A stretch of 64,000 bases of DNA from Polluticaenibacter yanchengensis. GTDB taxonomy: Bacteria; Bacteroidota; Bacteroidia; Chitinophagales; Chitinophagaceae. The stretch lies in contig JAQGEF010000005.1 of assembly GCA_027854065.1 (NCBI GenBank), positions 204,876 through 268,875 of the forward strand, written 5' to 3'. The notes beneath the pieces are model-generated. The model ran no database searches and was not told the DNA's origin. It saw only the letters and a program-made list of their open reading frames with translations. A program made the position numbers and the translations under genes. This document shows positions 26,861-33,533 of this stretch, piece by piece; position 1 is the first letter of the stretch; every line of letters begins with the position of its first letter.

Positions 26861-27829
26861 TTATGCTTTCAGTTTTTTAACGGCTTCCGTTATTTTAGGA
26901 ACAATCTCAAACGCATCCCCCACGATACCGTAGTCAGCGGCTTTAAAGAATGGTGCTTCCGGATCTTTATTAATTACTACAATATATTTGCTCCTGTTGA
27001 CACCAGCCAGGTGCTGAATAGCCCCACTGATACCAATAGCAATATACAGGTTAGGAGAAATAGCACCACCGGTTTGACCGACGTGCTCATTATGCGGGCG
27101 CCAATGCGCATCTGCTACCGGGCGGCTGCAGGCTGTAGCCGCGCCTAATGCGTGTGCCAGGTCCGTTACAATTCCCCAGTTCTCCGGTCCTTTCAAGCCA
27201 CGACCGCCACTTACTACCAGGCTCGCTTCACTTAAAGGTACTTCACCAGGAGCAGCCGTACTTTTACCGGTTACTTTTACTTTGGCAGCCGGCACCGTTA
27301 CCGAAATATTTTCAACAGCTACATCACCGGAACCGGAAGCTTTTAAACCATAAGCATTAGGGTTTAAGGAAACTATTTTTACAGCTGTATTTACAGCAAC
27401 ATTCGCGAACGCCTTACCACTGAATACGGATTTCTTTACAATAAAACCATTGGACGTATCCGGTAAAGCTACTGCGCCGGCCACTAAGCCAGCCTTTAAT
27501 CTTACACTTAACCTGGGTGCCACGGCTTTACCATTAGCGTTATGACTAAAGATGATCACATTCGCATTTTGCTGTGTGGCTACTTCAGCTATTACTGTGG
27601 TATAAACCTGTGCATCAAACGCATCCAGCGAAGCATCTGTTACCTGTAATACTTTATTGATACCATATTTACCGGCGGCTTTAATTGCTTCTGCACTTAT
27701 TGTGCCTAAAACCAAACCTACAGCGGTGGTACCCAATTGTTCTGCCACCTTAGCACCATAACTAGCTGCTTCCAGACCGGATTTTTTTATTTGACCGTCT
27801 GCCTGATCCAAATATATTAAAACTGACAT
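26861..27829 (-). CDS. etfA: Electron transfer flavoprotein subunit alpha
   Basis: This 322-residue protein has an N-terminal ETF alpha/beta domain and the C-terminal FAD-binding signature: GLKGPENWG, then ACSRPVADAHW, EHVGQTGGAISPNLYIAIGI and FKAADYGIVGDAFEIVP. It carries electrons from acyl-CoA and other dehydrogenases to the quinone pool. It follows etfB after 22 bases. No dehydrogenase or ETF-quinone oxidoreductase gene is next to it. Confidence 0.97.
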   Translation of the reverse strand: MSVLIYLDQADGQIKKSGLEAASYGAKVAEQLGTTAVGLVLGTISAEAIKAAGKYGINKVLQVTDASLDAFDAQVYTTVIAEVATQQNANVIIFSHNANGKAVAPRLSVRLKAGLVAGAVALPDTSNGFIVKKSVFSGKAFANVAVNTAVKIVSLNPNAYGLKASGSGDVAVENISVTVPAAKVKVTGKSTAAPGEVPLSEASLVVSGGRGLKGPENWGIVTDLAHALGAATACSRPVADAHWRPHNEHVGQTGGAISPNLYIAIGISGAIQHLAGVNRSKYIVVINKDPEAPFFKAADYGIVGDAFEIVPKITEAVKKLKA

Positions 27830-27851
27830 AATTGTAAATTTTGAAAATGAA

Positions 27852-28595
27852 TTAAATAACTTTTGCTTCTTCGTGTAATAATCTTACCAATTCTTCTACA
27901 TTGTCTGCAGGTATTAATTTCACGCCCGCTTTAGGAGGCGGTGTTTCAAAACTACTGATTGTTGTTAAAGCCTCTGCCGCTACTGGCTCCTGTACAGCCA
28001 ATGGTTTCGTACGGGATGCCATAATGCCTTTCATATTCGGAATGCGCTGTTCAGCTACACCTTTCTGGCAACTGATCACCAATGGTAAACTCACTTCATT
28101 TGTTTCATCGCCCCCCTCAATTTCACGTTTCACAGTCGCTGTATTGCCGTTAAATTTTACATCTGTGGCTAAACTGATATATGGAACGTCCAGCAATTCT
28201 GCCACCATACCGCCAATGCTGCTGCCGTTAAAATCAATCGTTTCCTTACCGGTAAGTACCAGGTCGTAACCACCGTTTTTAGCCACGTTAGCTATTTGCG
28301 ACGCAATAAAAAAACTGTCACTGTTATCGGAATTAACACGGATACCATCATCGCCACCAATGGCAAATGCTTTACGGATAATCGGGTCCGCATCTGCAGT
28401 GCCCACGTTTACCAATGTTACCTGCGTAGCAACGCCACTCTCTTTTAACTCTAATGCCTTTACTAAAGAATACCACTCATCGTATGGGTTTACAATATAT
28501 TGCACCCCCGCTTCATCAAACTTCGTATTATTGTCTTTGAAAGCTATTTTTGCAGTGGTGTCAGGAGTTTTACTCACACAAACCAAAATTTTCAT
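27852..28595 (-). CDS. etfB: Electron transfer flavoprotein subunit beta
   Basis: This 247-residue protein starts MKILVCVSKTPDTTAKI and carries the family core VQYIVNPYDEWYSLVKALEL, then DLVLTGKETIDFNGSSIGG and the C-terminal KGIMASRTKPL loop. It forms the AMP-binding half of the ETF heterodimer. It is first in the etfBA operon and has a textbook promoter. Confidence 0.97.
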   Translation of the reverse strand: MKILVCVSKTPDTTAKIAFKDNNTKFDEAGVQYIVNPYDEWYSLVKALELKESGVATQVTLVNVGTADADPIIRKAFAIGGDDGIRVNSDNSDSFFIASQIANVAKNGGYDLVLTGKETIDFNGSSIGGMVAELLDVPYISLATDVKFNGNTATVKREIEGGDETNEVSLPLVISCQKGVAEQRIPNMKGIMASRTKPLAVQEPVAAEALTTISSFETPPPKAGVKLIPADNVEELVRLLHEEAKVI

Positions 28596-28627
28596 ATAGC
28601 GTTTATTTTATGATAGCAATTAAAAAA

Positions 28628-28647
28628 ATAGTTGCATAAACAACTAT
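28628..28647. promoter_or_regulatory. Inverted repeat at the etfBA transcription start
   Basis: ATAGTTG (28628-28634) and CAACTAT (28641-28647) form a perfect 7-bp repeat with a 6-base gap, immediately downstream of the etfB -7 box. It could be an operator or a 5' leader hairpin. Confidence 0.45.
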
Positions 28648-28649
28648 TA

Positions 28650-28680
28650 CAAATATAGAATTACTATCGAATAAAGCAAA
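28650..28680 (-). promoter_or_regulatory. Promoter of etfBA
   Basis: Minus strand TTTG (28677-28680), 19-base spacer, TATATTTG (28650-28657). It matches the Bacteroidota consensus exactly, about 55 bases before the start codon. Confidence 0.75.
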
Positions 28681-28705
28681 ACTTTGATGATAAATAAAAA
28701 TTAAA

Positions 28706-29020
28706 ATGGAAAAAATTAATAAACTTTTGAATTTTCTAACAGAACAGCCAAATGATTGTTTTTTACGACATGCTTTAGCCCTGGAATATGTAAAAATTCA
28801 AAACGATGAATTAGCCCTGGAAGCCTTCACCACACTACTTTCCATAGACGAAAACTATATTGGCAGCTACTATCATTTAGCAAAATTATACGAGCGTCAA
28901 AATAATATTCCGCAAGCCATTGCCACTTATAAAAAAGGGATTGAAATTGCTACCAAACTAAAAGACAATCATGCCCGCAATGAGCTTCAGATGAGCCTTG
29001 ATGACTGGGATGACGAATGA
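28706..29020 (+). CDS. Small tetratricopeptide-repeat protein
   Basis: This 104-residue cytoplasmic protein is made of about three TPR-like helical hairpins (CFLRHALALEYVKIQNDELA, then SYYHLAKLYERQNNIPQAIA). There is no signal peptide and no enzymatic motif. It is divergent from etfB. Such small TPR proteins usually act as protein-protein adaptors; no partner is evident here. Confidence 0.8.
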   Translation: MEKINKLLNFLTEQPNDCFLRHALALEYVKIQNDELALEAFTTLLSIDENYIGSYYHLAKLYERQNNIPQAIATYKKGIEIATKLKDNHARNELQMSLDDWDDE

Positions 29021-29030
29021 TTTTCATTAT

Positions 29031-29144
29031 GGCTCTCAGCTTTTGCTGTCTGCCGTACATTTGTACGGGCTGCTTTGGGGTACCGTACAGCTGCGCCAAA
29101 GGCTTGCTGTACCAGCCTTGCAGGCTGCCCACACATCCCGCAGC
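29031..29144 (+). repeat. GC-rich intergenic element, copy 4
   Basis: It begins GGCTCTCAGC and ends ATCCCGCAGC. The interior has several short self-complementary stretches (CCGTACATTTGTACGGG, GTACAG with CTGTAC). It occupies much of the 305-base gap before the YceI gene; nothing else is seen there. Confidence 0.65.
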
Positions 29145-29325
29145 TTTTCATCTTCAGAATAAATATCCGGCTTTTAAAATACAATTTGGATTAAATTTAA
29201 ACCAGGAAGCAAAGAACCCATTTCTCATTTTTAAAATCATTTTCAAATGGGAATGTTAAATCAATATTTCCGTAGATGGTTTTACAAAGTCAGATACGTC
29301 TTATAAAAAGCAAAATTTAAAACAC

Positions 29326-29877
29326 ATGAAAAAAGCCTTATTGATACTGTTATTAGCCGGTGCCACACAAAATTTATGGAGCCAGACCTACTCCACTAAA
29401 AAAGGCTATATCCGTTTTTTCAGCAGCACATTGGTTAAAGACATTAAAGCAGATAACAATGAGGTCGTCAATTCTTTAAACAGCAGTACCGGTGAGTTGT
29501 TATTTACAGCTTCCATTAAAGCTTTCAGCTTTGAAAACAAAACCATGCAAAAGCATTTCAATGACCCGGCTTATATGGATAGTGACCTCCACCCCACCGC
29601 TAGTTTTAAAGGAACAATTACCAACCTGAAAGCCATCAACTTTAAGGCAAACGGCACTTATCCCGCATTTGTTTCAGGAGACCTAACCATAAAAGGCGTC
29701 ACAAAAAAAATAACCACAACCTGCACCATTACGGTTAATAATGGTGCCATCAGCTCAAATGCAGTATTTAAAGTACAACGTGAAGATTTCGGCATTAACC
29801 CTTCAGGAATGGCTATCACCAAAATTGCAAAAGAGATTGAAGTAACTGTTCAGAATACTTATGAATCTGTACAGTAA
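29326..29877 (+). CDS. YceI-family periplasmic lipocalin-like protein
   Basis: This 183-residue protein has a signal peptide ending near NLWSQ (residue 19), followed by a single YceI beta-barrel (FFSSTLVKDIKADNNEV, KHFNDPAYMDSDLHPTASFK, VSGDLTIKGVTKKITTTCTI, REDFGINPSGM). YceI proteins bind isoprenoid-type lipids such as polyprenyl quinone precursors in the periplasm. It is a single gene with its own terminator. Confidence 0.92.
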   Translation: MKKALLILLLAGATQNLWSQTYSTKKGYIRFFSSTLVKDIKADNNEVVNSLNSSTGELLFTASIKAFSFENKTMQKHFNDPAYMDSDLHPTASFKGTITNLKAINFKANGTYPAFVSGDLTIKGVTKKITTTCTITVNNGAISSNAVFKVQREDFGINPSGMAITKIAKEIEVTVQNTYESVQ

Positions 29878-29901
29878 ATAAACAGGTTTTAATAATACTA
29901 A

Positions 29902-29938
29902 AAGCGTTCATTGAATCTCAATGAACGCTTGGATTTTT
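29902..29938 (+). terminator. Terminator after the YceI gene
   Basis: A perfect 13-bp stem (29902-29914 with 29918-29930) and a 3-base loop are followed by GGATTTTTG. Confidence 0.85.
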
Positions 29939-29989
29939 GTAATTAGTTAATTATTACCTTTGCTACACATTATAAATATCAATTAACTA

Positions 29990-30751
29990 ATGAAACTAAA
30001 AAACATCATTCGATTCATCGAATATTCTTATATACTATTATTCTTTGGTATTATAATTTTGGCTCTTGCCTTGGCAAATCAATCTAAAGAAGGGGCATTT
30101 TTCTTTTTTCAATTAATATTGGGAGGACTTGCAGTAATATTCTATTTTATCAGGTTATATATTATCAATTATTTTATAAGAAGAACACCTTATCCAGGTG
30201 TTCTATATGATGTTTTAGATAGAACAAATTTGAGTAATAATATATCTTTTGAGCTGTCAGAAGAATTGATGACAGAAGTTTATAAGCCCGCTTATAGTAC
30301 TGAAGAATTTTTAAATAATAATGACTTAGAATCTAAAATTGGGTATAAAAAAGCAGGTTTCCCGTATATAATAGTTACTTTATGTATAGCTTTCCTGATA
30401 TATTTTTCTTATAAAAGAGCTCATATAGATTGGTGGTATAATGCATTATTAATTATTACGATTTTACATTCCATTTACAAATGGCAAAAAAATAAAAAAC
30501 AGCCAACATCTGCCAATATAGTGATGTCATTTACAGAAGAGGGCTTACTTTATTATAATACATTAATCACCTGGAAAAGTATCTATGATTGGAAATTCAC
30601 GACAGAGCAAAAAAACATGATTGGTTTTAATATAGAGTATTACGATGTAAACCAAAATAACACTACCTTTTTTGCAGACACTACTAATCTAGATATTAAT
30701 CGTTTTGAATTCTTATTATTGCTATCACATTATAAAAGCAAATATGGTTAA
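29990..30751 (+). CDS. Membrane protein with a C-terminal YcxB-like domain
   Basis: This 253-residue protein has four predicted membrane helices in two pairs (about residues 12-32 and 36-58; 124-141 and 150-165). Residues about 175-253 are soluble and end the protein with SFTEEGLLYYN and ITWKSIYDWKF, resembling the YcxB-like domain of unknown function. A -7-like box, TACCTTTG, lies at 29955-29962. It is the only gene between two terminators. Confidence 0.65.
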   Translation: MKLKNIIRFIEYSYILLFFGIIILALALANQSKEGAFFFFQLILGGLAVIFYFIRLYIINYFIRRTPYPGVLYDVLDRTNLSNNISFELSEELMTEVYKPAYSTEEFLNNNDLESKIGYKKAGFPYIIVTLCIAFLIYFSYKRAHIDWWYNALLIITILHSIYKWQKNKKQPTSANIVMSFTEEGLLYYNTLITWKSIYDWKFTTEQKNMIGFNIEYYDVNQNNTTFFADTTNLDINRFEFLLLLSHYKSKYG

Positions 30752-30814
30752 TGATTTTTATCCAATCTTTTTTGGTTTCGCAAGTCTTGCGAAGCAGCCT
30801 TGTGAATTATATTC

Positions 30815-30837
30815 AATAAGTCTTTGACTTATTTTAT
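30815..30837 (+). terminator. Terminator after the YcxB-like gene
   Basis: AATAAGTC pairs with GACTTATT around TTT, followed by TTATT. A second short hairpin (TTCGCAAG/CTTGCGAA) lies at about 30778-30793. Confidence 0.6.
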
Positions 30838-30892
30838 TCCCAAACCGATATATGTCTCAGATCTACTCCAAAATAATCAACACAGCATCTAT

Positions 30893-31546
30893 CTAAAGGT
30901 ATATTTCATGTTTATATTTTGGTGAAACTATTTTAATTTCTTTAAGCCGTCTTTTTTCAAGCGTTATTTTCAGGTTTCGTTTATAAAAAGTTTCATCTTC
31001 ACGCTTATAAATTTCTTGTTCGGAACGTTTGCAGTCCTCAAACTCCTTTGTGACAATTATCTTACCTGTAGATAAATTGAAATCTACATTCAACCAATAT
31101 TCACAAATCCTGCCATTGCTGCTTTCATAGCCAACAAGGTAAAAATCGTCATTTTTGAACCTGTATTTATCAGTATGCGACCATTTCCAGCTACTCCCGC
31201 CATAATGTGTAATTTCCAGAACACCATTCTTTACAATCATTCCCGTATAGGGATCATCCATCATGCCACCCTCACGACTGCCGAAAATTGCCTGCTTTGA
31301 TCTTTTCCATTCAGCCCACTTTCCTTTTTTAAGTTTATAGATTATTAACTCCCGCGGTACATTTTCAAAATCTTCAGATGCCTTTTCCGTATCAAATACT
31401 ACAATAAGCTCTTTTATACTATCATTGTCCAAATCCCCGGTAAGTGAATCTTTAATGATGTAATTTTTAGGGATCATTAATTCCTGGCCAAAAGTCGCAG
31501 AACTTGTAAAACACAAGAAAATGATGGTGAATAGTTCTTTAATCAT
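30893..31546 (-). CDS. Unknown secreted protein
   Basis: This 217-residue protein has a signal peptide ending near TFGQ (residue 20). The mature part starts with GDLDNDSIKELIVVFDT, a calcium-loop-like motif seen in FG-GAP/VCBS-type repeats, but no further repeats follow. The rest is beta-rich and unassigned. It lies 7 bases after the SRPBCC gene, so the two form an operon. Confidence 0.75.
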   Translation of the reverse strand: MIKELFTIIFLCFTSSATFGQELMIPKNYIIKDSLTGDLDNDSIKELIVVFDTEKASEDFENVPRELIIYKLKKGKWAEWKRSKQAIFGSREGGMMDDPYTGMIVKNGVLEITHYGGSSWKWSHTDKYRFKNDDFYLVGYESSNGRICEYWLNVDFNLSTGKIIVTKEFEDCKRSEQEIYKREDETFYKRNLKITLEKRRLKEIKIVSPKYKHEIYL

Positions 31547-31553
31547 AATAATA

Positions 31554-32012
31554 TTATCGCTCAGAAATCTCTTTCAATCTTGCCAATGCTGCCGGGTAGG
31601 TCTTTTCAAAATAATCCAGGTATTCGTCTATTGTATCCATATCTACAGTTAATGTGGTTGTACCGTTATTTTCCTGGTAAGTGTAATTTTCATGGCCACC
31701 TGCCCATTTTTCAACTTGCTCACCTGTCGTTACTTCAGTATCACCAACCAAAAAGCCGTAATGTCTTATTGATACAAATTTCGCCGGTTGGTGCTCTTCT
31801 ATTTCAGAGACCATTCCACCCTTTTTGCCGCTTTCGTCCGTACCTACAAAATAAATTTTACTTTCCTTTTCCCAGCTACCTTCATAAGTCGAAGTAGGAT
31901 TAAATGCCGACACCCAATACTCATAGGTAGCTTTGTCTTTCAAACCCAGCATTGTTTCATATACTTTCTGTGCCGGCGCGTTTATTTCAATTTTAAATTG
32001 TAACTTTTTCAT
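31554..32012 (-). CDS. SRPBCC (START-like/AHSA1) domain protein
   Basis: This 152-residue protein is a single START-like domain: FKIEINAPAQKVYETMLGLK at the N-terminus, the central SEIEEHQPAKFVSIRHYG and TTLTVDMDTIDEYLDYFEK. It resembles the activator-of-Hsp90-homolog family of small-ligand-binding proteins in Bacteroidota. There are no catalytic residues, and the ligand is unknown. It is first of a two-gene minus-strand operon. Confidence 0.85.
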   Translation of the reverse strand: MKKLQFKIEINAPAQKVYETMLGLKDKATYEYWVSAFNPTSTYEGSWEKESKIYFVGTDESGKKGGMVSEIEEHQPAKFVSIRHYGFLVGDTEVTTGEQVEKWAGGHENYTYQENNGTTTLTVDMDTIDEYLDYFEKTYPAALARLKEISER

Positions 32013-32194
32013 TTTATAATGTCTTTTAAAATTTCAAATTTTAAGAAGAAAACACAAATGGTGCCAATCGAGTTCAGAGCAGAATTTTAGCTAAACTGAT
32101 AATTCCTGTTTTTTTCTATTCATCCAACTATTGATTGCAACTAACCTTATAATTAATAGTTAGCTACAGCTGCGACACAGTAAATTGCAGCCAC

Positions 32195-32644
32195 TTAATA
32201 ATCTATTGTATAACTTACTTGAAGGGAACTTCTCGGCACATCACTTTTATCAGCTTTTTTCAGCTCAAATTCATTACCATTCTTGCTTACAAAAATTTGG
32301 GCATTCAATTTCAACTCGTCATCAGGACTACCCTCTTTTGTAGTTGAAATGGTTGCATTGAAACCCTTTTTTACAGGTCCGAGTACCACTTCCCAGGAAG
32401 TAAGGGTACCGATAACATTACTTTTACTCCGGCCATTTGCGTCATTAAATACAACATTCAGCTTGCCGCCACTATTTGTAGTTGAGCTACTTACTTCGTA
32501 TTTAATAAAATATTCATTGCCATTAGTAGTTTCCTTCATACATCCCAAAGTATTCATTCCTATTGTAAAAAGAATTACCCAGGTAAGCTTACTTATAGTG
32601 TATCTAAACTTGCGTTTTAAATTAGTCCTTTTATTGTTATTCAT
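32195..32644 (-). CDS. Small unknown lipoprotein
   Basis: This protein has 149 residues from the start at 32644. The leader is basic (NNNKRTNLKRKFR) followed by a hydrophobic stretch and lipobox MNTLGC, so the mature lipoprotein would begin at Cys35. The body is beta-rich and unassigned. An open frame continues upstream to 32677, but a TATATTTG promoter box covers that codon, so the later Met is preferred. Confidence 0.7.
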   Translation of the reverse strand: MNNNKRTNLKRKFRYTISKLTWVILFTIGMNTLGCMKETTNGNEYFIKYEVSSSTTNSGGKLNVVFNDANGRSKSNVIGTLTSWEVVLGPVKKGFNATISTTKEGSPDDELKLNAQIFVSKNGNEFELKKADKSDVPRSSLQVSYTIDY

Positions 32645-32674
32645 TTTTATACAAATTATATTGATGACTTCCCG

Positions 32675-32682
32675 CAAATATA
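32675..32682 (-). promoter_or_regulatory. -7 box for the lipoprotein gene
   Basis: Minus-strand TATATTTG, 31 bases before the start at 32644; no clear TTTG upstream. Confidence 0.5.
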
Positions 32683-32875
32683 AATAAACTGTTAGTGGCT
32701 TCTTGCATTGATTGAGTGAATTGTGGCCTTTCCTCCAAATTCATCTAATGGTGCGATATTGAACATTACCAGATCAGAAAGCATCTCATTTACTTTAGGA
32801 TTCTTTTAAGTTGGTAGTTCTTGGGCAAAGCCAGCAAGATATCATATTTAATATTTGTTAGACTTAGGATATTTT

Positions 32876-33232
32876 TTATTTCAACCACATATCTTTTTCA
32901 GTCCAAGCTCTAAAGTCTATCCATTTTGCAACAGCTCTAAAGCAGAAGTTTGTACAAGCTTTATCTGTAAAAATGAAAACTTCCGGAAATCTTTTAATCT
33001 CTGGTCTTTGCAGTCTAAGTGAAAGGTCCAGGTTGTATGAGCTACCTTCTTTATCAAGTCTCAACGTCTGAATTTTCCATTCAGAATGTACATTTTCAAT
33101 AAAAACAAGAATATCTATTATTTCTCAAATTTTCATATCGTCAGTATAGTGATTATTTTGAAAGAAAATCTTAAGAATGGTTCCCAGGTATATTTTAGAA
33201 ACAATTTTATAATTATCAAGGTCAAATGTCAT
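32876..33232 (-). pseudogene. Small gene interrupted by one in-frame TGA
   Basis: On the minus strand, an ATG at 33232 opens a frame of 118 codons that is broken once, by a TGA at 33125-33127 (codon 36). The part before it reads MTFDLDNYKIVSKIYLGTIL; the part after it resumes in the same frame with EIIDILVFIENVHSEWKIQT and runs to the stop at 32876. Charge and hydrophobicity patterns look protein-like on both sides. The family is not recognised; the C-terminal part holds FCFRAVAKWIDFRAW. It may be a true decayed gene, a sequencing error, or the downstream part alone may be made. Confidence 0.55.
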
Positions 33233-33338
33233 TACAATCTGTTTTGAATTTGCGATTCAACACTCAAATATAACAATAGCACATTATAATTCACCTCATC
33301 AAAATGATAATGAGCCAAAGCCTTCTAACCACTCAACA
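33233..33338. other. Short gap before the repeat array, with a partial repeat end
   Basis: The bases around 33290-33338 repeat the pattern seen at 33460-33506 (CCTCATCAAAATGA... then CCTTCTAACCACTCAACAGT), with a period of 168 bases. This is the edge of the repeat array; no gene is visible. Confidence 0.6.
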
Positions 33339-33476
33339 GTCATTCGGAATACAGCGCAGAATCTACTACCAATTTCTACATAAAGTGAAGAAAGGCTTCT
33401 CAATAATAGCAAGAGGATTTTTCCTCGGGTTACACCCAACTCAAAGTACCCTTCAAGTTCCCTTCGTCAAAATGAC
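33339..33476 (+). repeat. GTCATTCTGAG-family repeat, diverged copy
   Basis: It starts GTCATTCGGAATACAGCGCA and ends CTTCGTCAAAATGAC; the ends form the usual imperfect inverted repeat. The interior has the GGATTTTTCCTCGG motif shared with 872-1340. Confidence 0.75.
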
Positions 33477-33506
33477 TGATATTCAAGTCCTTCTAACCAC
33501 TCAACA

Positions 33507-33533
33507 GTCATTCTGAGCGCAGCGAAGAATCTA
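33507..33533 (+). repeat. GTCATTCTGAG-family partial copy at a gene end
   Basis: The start of a further copy, GTCATTCTGAGCGCAGCGAA, runs up to base 33533, directly beside the stop codon of the outer-membrane protein gene at 33534. Confidence 0.7.
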
